A DNA stretch of 64,000 nt from Chrysopilus asiliformis (taxonomy: Eukaryota; Arthropoda; Insecta; Diptera; Rhagionidae), in contig OZ035960.1 in assembly GCA_964034945.1 (NCBI GenBank), positions 68,778,994-68,842,993 of the forward strand, read 5' to 3'. A model generated the notes under the pieces. It worked only from the letters and a program-made list of their open reading frames with translations. It ran no database searches and was not told the origin of the DNA. Made by a program: the position numbers and the translations under genes. This document shows, in pieces, positions 53,401 to 64,000 of this stretch (position 1 is its first letter; every line of letters starts with the position of its first letter).

Positions 53401-56400
53401 GAAAAAGGAGCGTGGTCGAGTTAAGCCCCGCCCCCTCAGAAATCGATTTCCCATCAAAATTGGAAAAAGGGGCGTGGCCGAGTTAAGCCCCGCCCCCTCT
53501 CAGAAATCGATTTCCCATCAAAATTGGAAAATAGGGCGTGACCGAGTTAAGTCCCGCCCCCTCTCAGAAATCGATTTCCCATCAAAATCGGAAAAAGGGG
53601 CGTGGCCGAGTTAAGCCCCGCCCCCTCTCAGAAATCGATTTCCCATCAAAATTGGAAAAAGGAGCGTGGCCGACTTAAGCCCCGCCCCCTCTCAGAAATC
53701 GATTTCCCATCAAAATTGGAAAATAGGGCGTGACCGAGTTAAGTCCCGCCCCCTCTCAGAAATCGATTTCCCATCAAAATTGGAAAAAGGGGCGTGGCCG
53801 AGTTAAGCCCCGCCCTCTCTCAGAAATCGATTTCCCATCAAAATCGGAAAAAGGGGCGTGGCCGAGTTAAGCCCCGCCCCCTCTCAGAAATCGATTTCCC
53901 ATCAAAATTGGAAAAAGGAGCGTGGCCGAGTTAAGCCCCGCCCCCTCAGAAATAGATTTCCCATCAAAATTGGAAAAAGGGGCGTGGTCGACTTAAGCCC
54001 CGCCCCCTCTCAGAAATCGATTTCCCATCAAAATTGGAACAAGGGGCGTGGCCGAGTTAAGCCCCGCCCCCTCTCAGAAATCGATTTCCCATCAAAATTG
54101 GAAAAAGGTGCGTGGCCGAGTTAAGCCCCGCCCCCTCTCAGAAATCGATTTCCCATCAAAATCGGAAAAAGGGGCGTGGCCGAGTTAAGCCCCGCCCCGT
54201 CTCAGAAATCGATTTCCCATCAAAATCAGAAAAAGAGGCGTGGCCGAGTTAAGCCCCGCCCCCTCTCAGAAATCGATTTCCCATCAAAATTGGAAAAAGG
54301 GGCGTGGCCGAGTTAAGCCCCGCCACCTCTCAGAAATCGATTTCCCATCAAAATTGGAACAAGGGGCGTGGCCGAGTTAAGCCCCGCCCCCTCTCAGAAA
54401 TCGATTTCCCATCAAAATTGGAAAAAGGGGCGTGGCCGAGTTAAGCCCCGAACCCTCTCAGAAATCGATTTCCCATCAAAATTTGAAAAAGGGGCGTGGC
54501 CGAGTTAAGCCCCGCCCTCTCTCAGAAATCGATTTCCCATCAAAATTGGAAAAAGGGGCGTGGTCGAGTTAAGCCCCGCCCCCTCTCAGAAATCGATTTC
54601 CCATCAAAATTGGAAAAAGGGGCGTGGCCGACTTAAGCCCCGCCCCCTCTCAGAAATCGATTTCCCATCAAAATTGGAAAAAGGGGCGTGGCCGAGTTAA
54701 GCCCCGCCCCTTCTCAGAAATCGATTTCCCATCAAAATTGGAAAAAGGGGCGTGGCCGAGTTAAGCCCCGCCCCCTCTCAGAAATGGATTTCCCATCAAA
54801 ATTGGAAAAAGGGGCGTGGCCGAGTTAAGCCCCGCCCCCTCTCAGAAATCGATTTCCCATCAAAATTGGAAAAAGGGGCGTGGCCGAGTTAAGCCCCGCC
54901 CCCTCTCAGAAATCGATTTCCCATCAAAATGGGAAAAAGGGGCGTGGCCGAGTTAAGCCCCGCCCCCTCTCAGAAATCGATTTCCCATCAAAATTGAAAC
55001 AAAGGGGCGTGGCCGAGTTAAGCCCCGCCCCCTCTCAGAAATCGATTTCCCATCAAAATTGGAAAAAGGGGCGTGGCCGAGTTAAGCCCCGAACCCTCTC
55101 AGAAATCGATTTCCCATCAAAATTTGAAAAAGGGGCGTGGCCGAGTTAAGCCCCGCCCCCTCTCAGAAATCGATTTCCCATCAAAATTGGAAAAAGGGGC
55201 GTGGTCGAATTATGCCCCGCCCCCTCTCAGAAATCGATTTCCCATCAAAATTGGAAAAAGGGGCGTGGCCGAGTTAAGCCCCGCCCCCTCTCAGAAATCG
55301 ATTTCCCATCAAAATTGGAAAAAGGGGCGTGGCCGAGTTAAGCCCCGCCCCCTCTCAGAAATCGATTTCCCATCAAAATTGGAAAAAGGGGTGTGGCCGA
55401 GTTAAGCCCCGCCCCCTCTCAGAAATCGATTTCCCATCAAAATAGGAAAAAGGGGCGTGGCCGAGTTAAGCCCCGAACCCTCTCAGAAATCGATTTCCCA
55501 TCAAAATTGGAAAAAGGGGCGTGGCCGAGTTAAACCCCGCCCCCTCTCAGAAATCGATTTCCCATCAAAATTGGAAAAAGGGGCGTGGTCGAGTTAAGCC
55601 CCGCCCCCTCTCAGAAATCGATTTCCCATCAAAATTGGAAAAAGGGGCGTGGCCGAGTTAAGCCCCGCCCCCTCTCAGAAATCGATTTCCCATCAAAATT
55701 GGAAAAAGGGGCGTGGCCGAGTTAAGCCCCGCCCCCTCTCAGAAATCGATTTCCCATCAAAATTGGAAAAAGGGGCGTGACCGAGTTAAGTCCCGCCCCC
55801 TCTCAGAAATCGATTTCCCATCAAAATTGGAAAAAGGGGCGTGGCCGAGTTAAGCCCCGCCCCCTCTCAGAAATCGATTTCCCATCAAAATTGGAACAAG
55901 GGGCGTGGCCGAGTTAAGCCCCGCCCCTCTCAGAAATCGATTTCCCATCAAAATTGGAAAAAGGGGCGTGGCCGACTTAAGCCCCGAACCCTCTCAGAAA
56001 TCGATTTCCCATCAAAATTGGAAAAAGGGGCGTGGCCGAGTTAAGCCCCGCCCCCTCTCAGAAATCGATTTCCCATCAAAATTGGAAAAAGGGGCGTGGT
56101 CGAGTTAAGCCCCGCCCCCTCTCAGAAATCGATTTCCCATCAAAATTGGAAAAAGGGGCGTGGCCGAGTTAAGCCCCGCCCCCTCTCAGAAATCGATTTC
56201 CCATCAAAATTGGAAAAAGGGGCGTGGCCGAGTTAAGCCCCGCCCCCTTTCAGAAATCGATTTCCCATCAAATTGGAAAAAGGGGTGTGGCCGAGTTAAG
56301 CCCCGCCCCCTCTCAGAAATCCATTTCCCATCAAAATTGGAAAAAGGGGCGTGGCCGAGTTAAGCCCCGCCCCCTCTCAGAAATCGATTTCCCATCAAAA

Positions 56401-59400
56401 TTGGAAAAGGGGGCGTGGCCGAGTTAAGCCCCGCCCCCTCTCAGAAATCAATTTCCCATCAAAATTGGAAAAAGGGGCGTGGCCGAGTTAAGCCCCGCCC
56501 CCTCTCAGAAATCGATTTCCCATCAAAATTGGAAAAAGGGGCGTGGCCGAGTTAAGCCCCGCCCCCTCTCAGAAATCGATTTCCCATCAAAATGGGAAAA
56601 AGGGGCGTGGCCGAGTTAAGCCCCGCCCCCTCTCAGAAATCGATTTCCCATCAAAATTGAAACAAAGGGGCGTGGCCGAGTTAAGCCCCGCCCCCTCTCA
56701 GAAATCGATTTCCCATCAAAATTGGAAAAAGGGGCGTGGCCGAGTTAAGCCCCGAACCCTCTCAGAAATCGATTTCCCATCAAAATTTGAAAAAGGGGCG
56801 TGGCCGAGTTAAGCCCCGCCCCCTCTCAGAAATCGATTTCCCATCAAAATTGGAAAAAGGGGCGTGACCGAGTTAAGCCCCGCCCCCTCTCAGAAATCGA
56901 TTTCCCATCAAAATTGGAAAAAGGGGCGTGGCCGAGTTAAGCCCCGCCCCCTCTCAGAAATCGATTTCCCATCAAAATTGGAAAAAGGGGTGTGGCCGAG
57001 TTAAGCCCCGCCCCCTCTCAGAAATCGATTTCCCATCAAAATTGGAAAAAGGGGCGTGGCCGAGTTAAGCCCCGAACCCTCTCAGAAATCGATTTCCCAT
57101 CAAAATTGGAAAAAGGGGCGTGGCCGAGTTAAGCCCCGCCCCCTCTCAGAAATCGATTTCCCATCAAAATTGGAAAAAGGGGCGTGGTCGAGTTAAGCCC
57201 CGCCCCCTCTCAGAAATCGATTTCCCATCAAAATTGGAAAAAGGGGCGTGGCCGAGTTAAGCCCCGCCCCCTCTCAGAAATCGATTTCCCATCAAAATTG
57301 GAAAAAGGGGCGTGGCCGAGTTAAGCCCCGCCCCTTTCAGAAATCGATTTCCCATCAAATTGGAAAAAGGGGTGTGGCCGAGTTAAGCCCCGCCCCCTCT
57401 CAGAAATCCATTTCCCATCAAAATTGGAAAAAGGGGCGTGGCCGAGTTAAGCCCCGCCCCCTCTCAGAAATCGATTTCCCATCAAAATTGGAACAAGGGG
57501 CGTGGCCGAGTTAAGCCCCGCCCCTCTCAGAAATCGATTTCCCATCAAAATTGGAAAAAGGGGCGTGGCCGACTTAAGCCCCGAACCCTCTCAGAAATCG
57601 ATTTCCCATCAAAATTGGAAAAAGGGGCGTGGCCGAGTTAAGCCCCGCCCCCTCTCAGAAATCGATTTCCCATCAAAATTGGAAAAAGGGGCGTGGCCGA
57701 GTTAAGCCCCGCCCCCTTTCAGAAATCGATTTCCCATCAAATTGGAAAAAGGGGTGTGGCCGAGTTAAGCCCCGCCCCCTCTCAGAAATCCATTTCCCAT
57801 CAAAATTGGAAAAAGGGGCGTGGCCGAGTTAAGCCCCGCCCCCTCTCAGAAATCGATTTCCCATCAAAATTGGAAAAGGGGGCGTGGCCGAGTTAAGCCC
57901 CGCCCCCTCTCAGAAATCGATTTCCCATCAAAATTGGAAAAAGGGGCGTGGCCGAGTTAAGCCCCGCCCCCTCTCAGAAATCGATTTCCCATCAAAATTG
58001 GAAAAAGGGGCGTGGTCGACTTAAGCCCCGCCCCCTCTCAGAAATCGATTTCCCATCAAAATTGGAAAAAGGGGCGTGGCCGAGTTAAGCCTCGCCCCCT
58101 CTCAGAAATCGATTTCCCATCAAAATTGGAAAAAGGGGCGTGGCCGAGTTAAGCCCCGCCCCCTCTCAGAAATCGATTTCCCATCAAAATTGGAAAAAGG
58201 AGCGTGGCCGAGTTAAGCCCCGCCCCCTCAGAAATCGATTTCCCATCAAAATTGGAAAAAGGGGCGTGGCCAATTTAAGCCCCGCCCCCTCTCAGAAATC
58301 GATTTCCCATCAAAATTGGAAAAAGGGGCGTGGCCGAGTTAAGCCCCGCCCCCTCTCAGAAATCGATTTCCCATCAAAATTGGAAAAAGGGGCGTGGCCG
58401 AGTTAAGCCCCGCCCCCTCTCAGAAATCGATTTCCCATCAAAATTGGAAAAAGGGGCGTGGCCGAGTTAAGCCCCGCCCCCTCTCAGAAATCGATTTCCC
58501 ATTAAAATCGGAAAAAGGGGCGTGGCCGAGTTAAGCCCCGCCCCCTCTCAGAAATCGATTTCCCATCAAAATTGGAAAAAGGGGCGTGGCCGAGTTAAGC
58601 CCCGCCCCCTCTCAGAAATCGATTTCCCATCAAAATTGGAAAAGGGGGCGAGGCCGAGTTAAGCTCCGCCCCCTCTCAGAAATCGATTTCCCATCAAAAT
58701 TGGAAAAAGGGGCGTGGCCGAGTTAAGCCCCGCCCCCTCTCAGAAATCGATTTCCCATCAAAATTGGAAAAAGGGGCGTGGCCGAGTTAAGCCCCGCCCC
58801 CTCAGAAATCGATTTCCCATCAAAATTGGAAAAAGGGGCGTGGTCGAGTTAAGCCCCGCCCCCTCTCAGAAATCGATTTCCCATCAAAATTGGAAAAAGG
58901 GGCGTGGCCGAGTTAAGCCCCGCCCCCTCTCAGAAATCAATTTCCCATCAAAATTGGAAAAAGGGGCGTGGCCGAGTTAAGCCCCGCCCCCTCTCAGAAA
59001 TCGATTTCCCATCAAAATTGGAAAAAGGGGCGTGGCCGAGTTAAGCCCCGCCCCCTCTCAGAAATCGATTTCCCATCAAAATTGGAAAAAGGGGCGTGGC
59101 CGAGTTAAGCCCCGAACCCTCTCAGAAATCGATTTCCCATCAAAATTGGAAAAGGGGCGTGGCCGAGTTAAGCCCCGCCCCCTCTCAGAAATCGATTTCC
59201 CATCAAAATTGGAAAAGGGGGCGTGGCCGAGTTAAGCTCCGCCCCCTCTCAGAAATCGATTTCCCATCAAAATTGGAAAAAGGGGCGTGGCCGAGTTAAG
59301 CCCCGCCCTCTCTCAGAAATCGATTTCCCATCAAAATTGGAAAAAGGGGCGTGGCCGAGTTAAGCCCCGAACCCTCTCAGAAATCGATTTCCCATCAAAA

Positions 59401-62400
59401 TTTGAAAAAGGGGCGTGGCCGAGTTAAGCCCCGCCCCCTCTCAGAAATCGATTTCCCATCAAAATTGGAAAAAGGGGCGTGGTCGAATTATGCCCCGCCC
59501 CCTCTCAGAAATCGATTTCCCATCAAAATTGGAAAAAGGGGCGTGGCCGAGTTAAGCCCCGCCCCCTCTCAGAAATCCCCCAAAATTGGAAAAAGGGGCG
59601 TGGCCGAGTTAAGCCCCGCCCCCTCTCAGAAATCGATTTCCCATCAAAATTGGAAAAAGGGGCGTGGCCGAGTTAAGCCCCGCCCCCTCTCAGAAATCGA
59701 TTTCCCATCAAAATGGGAAAAAGGGGCGTGGCCGAGTTAAGCCCCGCCCCCTCTCAGAAATCGATTTCCCATCAAAATTGGAAAAAGGGGCGTGGCCGAG
59801 TAAAGCCCCGCCCCGTCTCAGAAATCGATTTCCCATCAAAATCAGAAAAAGAGGCGTGGCCGAGTTAAGCCCCGCCCCCTCTCAGAAATCGATTTCCCAT
59901 CAAAATTGGAAAAAGGGGCGTGGCCGAGTTAAGCCCCGCCCCCTCTCAGAAATCGATTTCCCATCAAAATTGGAACAAGGGGCGTGGCCGAGTTAAGCCC
60001 CGCCCCCTCTCAGAAATCGATTTCCCATCAAAATTGGAAAAAGGGGCGTGGCCGAGTTAAGCCCCGAACCCTCTCAGAAATCGATTTCCCATCAAAATTG
60101 GAAAAAGGGGCGTGGCCGAGTTAAGCCCCGCCCTCTCTCAGAAATTGATTTCCCATCAAAATTGGAAAAAGGGGCGTGGTCGAGTTAAGCCCCGCCCCCT
60201 CTCAGAAATCGATTTCCCATCAAAATTGGAAAAAGGGGCGTGGCCGAGATAAGCCCCGCCCCTTCTCAGAAATCGATTTCCCATCAAAATTGGAAAAAGG
60301 GGCGTGGCCGAGTTAAGCCCCGAACCCTCTCAGAAATCGATTTCCCATCAAAATTGGAAAAAGGGGCGTGGCCGAGTTAAGCCCCGCCCCCTCTCAGAAA
60401 TCGATTTCCCATCAAAATTGGAAAAAGGGGCGTGGCCGAGTTAAGCCCCGAACCCTCTCAGAAATCGATTTCCCATCAAAATTGGAAAAAGGGGCGTGGC
60501 CGAGTTAAGCCCCGCCCTCTCTCAGAAATCGATTTCCCATCAAAATTGGAAAAAGGGGCGTGGTCGAGTTAAGCCCCGCCCCCTCTCAGAAATCGATTTC
60601 CCATCAAAATTGGAAAAAGGGGCGTGGCCGACTTAAGCCCCGCCCCCTCTCAGAAATCGATTTCCCATCAAAATTGGAAAAAGGGGCGTGGCCGAGTTAA
60701 GCCCCGCCCCCTCTCAGAAATCGATTTCCCATCAAAATTGGAAAAAGGGGCGTGGCCGAGTTAAGCCCCGCCCCCTCTCAGAAATCGATTTCCCATCAAA
60801 ATTGGAAAAAGGGGCGTGGCCGAGTTAAGCCCCGCCCCCTCTCAGAAATCGATTTCCCATCAAAATTGGAAAAAGGGGCGTGGCCGAGTTAAGCCCCGAA
60901 CCCTCTCAGAAATCGATTTCCCATCAAAATTGGAAAAAGGGGCGTGGCCGAGTTAAGCCCCGCCCCCTCTCAGAAATCGATTTCCCATCAAAATTGGAAA
61001 AAGGGGCGTGGCCGAGTTAAGCCCGGCCCCCTCTCAGAAATCGATTTCCCATCAAAATTGGAAAAAGGGGCGTGGCCGAGTTAAGCCCCGCCCCCTCTCA
61101 GAAATCCCCCAAAATTGGAAAAAGGGGCGTGGCCGAGTTAAGCCCCGCCCCCTCTCAGAAATCGATTTCCCATCAAAATTGGAAAAAGGGGCGTGGCCGA
61201 GTAAAGCCCCGCCCCGTCTCAGAAATCGATTTCCCATCAAAATCAGAAAAAGAGGCGTGGCCGAGTTAAGCCCCGCCCCCTCTCAGAAATCGATTTCCCA
61301 TCAAAATTGGAAAAAGGGGCGTGGCCGAGTTAAGCCCCGCCCCCTCTCAGAAATCGATTTCCCATCAAAATTGGAACAAGGGGCGTGGCCGAGTTAAGCC
61401 CCGCCCCCTCTCAGAAATCGATTTCCCATCAAAATTGGAAAAAGGGGCGTGGCCGAGTTAAGCCCCGAACCCTCTCAGAAATCGATTTCCCATCAAAATT
61501 GGAAAAAGGGGCGTGGCCGAGTTAAGCCCCGCCCCCTCCCAGAAATCGATTTCCCATCAAAATTGGAAAAAGGGGTGTGGCCGAGTTAAGCTCCGCCCCC
61601 TCTCAGAAATCGATTTCCCATCAAAATTGGAAAAAGGGGCGTGGCCGAGTTAAGCCCCGCCCCCTCTCAGAAATCGATTTCCCATCAAAATTGGAAAAAG
61701 GGGCGTGGCCGAGTTAAGCCCCGCCCCCTCAGAAATCGATTTCCCATCAAAATTGGAAAAAGGGGCGTGGCTAAATTAAGCCCCGCCCCCTCTCAGAAAT
61801 CGATTTCCCATCAAAATTGGAAAAAGGGGCGTGGCCGAGTTAAGCCCCGCCCCCTCTCAGAAATCGATTTCCCATCAAAATCGGAAAAAGGGGCGTGGCC
61901 GAGTTAAGCCCCGCCCCCTCTAGAAATCGATTTCCCATCAAAATTGGAAAAAGGGGCGTGGTCGAGTTAAGCCCCGCCCCCTCTCAGAAATCGATTTCCC
62001 ATCAAAATTGGAACAAGGGGCGTGGCCGAGTTAAGCCCCGCCCCCTCTCAGAAATCGATTTCCCATCAAAATTGGAAAAAGGGGCGTGGCCGAGTTAAGC
62101 CCCGAACCCTCTCAGAAATCGATTTCCCATCAAAATTTGAAAAAGGGGCGTGGCCGAGTTAAGCCCCGCCCCCTCTCAGAAATCGATTTCCCATCAAAAT
62201 TGGAAAAAGGGGCGTGGTCGAGTTAAGCCCCGCCCCCTCTCAGAAATCGATTTCCCATCAAAATTGGAAAAAGGGGCGTGGACAATTTAAGCCCCGCTCC
62301 CTCTGAGAAATCGATTTCCCATCAAAATCGGAAAAAGGGGCGTGGCCGAGTTAAGCCCCGCCCCCTCTCAGAAATCGATTTCCCATCAAAATTGGAAAAA

Positions 62401-64000
62401 GGGGCGTGGCCGAGTTAAGCCCCGCCCCCTCCCAGAAATCGATTTCCCATCAAAATTGGAAAAAGGGGCGTGGCCGAGTTAAGCCCCGCCCCCTCTCAGA
62501 AATCGATTTCCCATCAAAATTGGAAAAAGGGGCGTGGCCGAGTTAAGCCCCGCCCCCTCTCAGAAATCGATTTCCCATCAAAATTGGAAAAAGGGGCGTG
62601 GCCAATTTAAGCCCCGCCCCCTCTCAGAAATCGATTTCCCATCAAAATCAGAAAAAGGGGCGTGGCCGAGTTAAGCCCCGCCCCCTCTCAGAAATCGATT
62701 TCCCATCAAAATTGGAAAAAGGGGCGTGGCCGAGTTAAGCCCCGCCCCCTCAGAAATCGATTTCCCATCAAAATTGGAAAAAGGGGCGTGGCCGAGTTAA
62801 GCCCCGCCCCCTCTCAGAAATCGATTTCCCATCAAAATTGGAACAAGGGGCGTGGCCGAGTTAAGCCCCGCCCCCTCTCAGAAATCGATTTCCCATCAAA
62901 ATTGGAACAAGGGGCGTGGCCGAGTTAAGCCCCGCCGCCTCTCAGAAATCGATTTCCCATCAAAATTGGAAAAAGGGGCGTGGCCGAGTTAAGCCCCGCC
63001 CCCTCTCAGAAATCGATTTCCCATCAAAATTGGAAAAAGGGGCGTGGCCGAGTTAAGCCCAGCCCCCTCTCAGAAATCGATTTCCCATCAAAATTGGAAA
63101 AAGGGGCGTGGCCGAGTTAAGCCCCGCCCCCTCTCAGAAATCGATTTCCCATCAAAATTGGAACAAGGGGCGTGGCCGAGTTAAGCCCCGCCCCCTCTCA
63201 GAAATCGATTTCCCGTCTAAATTGGAACAAGGGGCGTGGCCGAGTTAAGCCCCGCCCCCTCTCAGAAATCGATTTCCCATCAAAATTGGAAAATAGGGCG
63301 TGGCCGAGTTAAGCCCCGCCCCCTCTCAGAAATCGATTTCCCATCAAAATTGGAAAATAGGGCGTGGCCGAGTTAAGCCCCGCCCCCTCTCAGAAATCGA
63401 TTTCCCATCAAAATTGGAAAAAGGGGCGTGACCGAGTTAAGTCCCGCCCCCTCTCAGAAATCGATTTCCCATCAAAATTGGAAAAAGGGGCGTGGCCGAG
63501 TTAAGCCCCGCCCCCTCTCAGAAATCGATTTCCCATCAAAATTGGAAAAAGGGGCGTGGCCGAGTTAAGCCCCGCCCCCTCTCAGAAATCGATTTCCCAT
63601 CAAAATTGGAAAAAGGGGCGTGGCCGAGTTAAGCCCCGCCCCCTCTCAGAAATCGATTTCCCATCAAAATTGGAAAAAGTGGCGTGGCCGAGTTAAGCCC
63701 CGCCCCCTCTCAGAAATCGATTTCCCATCAAAATTGGAAAAAGGGGCGTGGCCGAGTTAAGCCCCGCCCCCTCTCAGAAATCGATTTCCCATCAAAATTG
63801 GAAAAGGGGGCGTGGCCGAGTTAAGCCCCGCCCCCTCTCAGAAATCGATTTCCCATCAAAATTGGAAAAGGGGGCGTGGCCGAGTTAAGCCCCGCCCCCT
63901 CTCAGAAATCGATTTCCCATCAAAATTGGAAAAAGGGGCGTGGCCGAGTTAAGCCCCGCCCCCTCTGAGAAATCGATTTCCCATCAAAATTGGAAAATAG
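47471..64000. repeat. 64-bp satellite, homogeneous subfamily B
   Basis: About 258 head-to-tail monomers to the window edge, very uniform. A monomer reads GAAATCGATTTCCCATCAAA, then ATTGGAAAAAGGGGCGTGGC, CGAGTTAAGCCCCGCCCCC and TCTCA. Common variants are a 62-bp unit lacking TC, GGTCGA for GGCCGA, CCGAACCCT for CCGCCCCCT, GGAACAAGG, and CATCAAAATCGG. Variant order repeats in blocks of about 1.53-1.66 kb and at 4,149 bp. The many frames of 60-130 codons arise because 64 is not a multiple of 3 and stops recur once per three monomers. They are not genes. Confidence 0.98.

Noticed and set aside
47471..64000. Many open frames of 66-129 codons with repeated S-P-A-P-S-Q-K-S-I-S-H-Q-N-W-type peptides
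   Set aside because: They are three-frame translations of the 64-bp satellite; a stop recurs every third monomer and there is no start context, domain or codon bias.

Overview
The window looks like transposon-dense, AT-rich insect heterochromatin. I found no intact host protein-coding gene and no canonical tRNA or rRNA gene. The insect assignment is an inference from the element mix (a BEL/Pao retrotransposon, Helitrons, hAT, piggyBac-like, pogo/Tigger-like and Tc1/mariner remnants, a non-LTR RT fragment). I cannot name the species.

Layout. 1-3.7 kb: a 122-bp tandem repeat in a 5-unit higher-order array, two long hairpin elements, an internally deleted Tc1/mariner copy and a fragment of a dispersed repeat. 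3.7-25.2 kb: the remains of one BEL/Pao element (gag with zinc knuckles, protease, RT, integrase). Its coding frame is cut at 17092/21760 by a Helitron block (5' TC, 3' hairpin plus CTAG, A/T target) and at 22766/24378 by a hAT element (8-bp target duplication CTGGAAAC). The gag-pol 5' part plus Helitron block is duplicated in tandem with a period of 8,963 bp (3675-12637 and 12638-20287). After the duplication, a hairpin-plus-satellite composite element entered the first copy at about 8139. 25.2-34.3 kb: a nest of inverted-repeat elements. An outer hairpin element (25189-34291) carries a pogo/Tigger-like insertion. Inside it lies a 5.8-kb foldback element (28056-33849) with 1.9-kb arms that contain 122-bp minisatellites; its loop holds a hAT MITE and a piggyBac-like MITE. 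34.3-37.8 kb: rearranged LINE RT fragments, a second hairpin-plus-satellite composite in inverse orientation to the one at position 1, and a truncated Helitron. 37.8-40.3 kb: an unexplained region unusually rich in short hairpins, with tRNA-like modules and a possible 41-nt microexon. Part of it is tandemly duplicated (39581-42120 and 42121-44644). 40.4-64 kb: a 64-bp GC-rich satellite, first a divergent subfamily and then more than 16 kb of a homogeneous subfamily with roughly 1.6-kb block periodicity, still running at the window edge.

Themes. The insertions can be ordered because several interrupt a recognisable frame or one arm of a palindrome, so empty sites are visible inside the window. 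The most novel-looking signal is a family of long-hairpin elements. All carry the same motif (GCACTAAAAAG followed by an A-rich run) in both arms. In at least three places the hairpin is joined to arrays of a 122-bp monomer that also fills the Helitrons. A second striking signal is the 64-bp satellite, in which every monomer keeps two dyads and GC-box-like sites.
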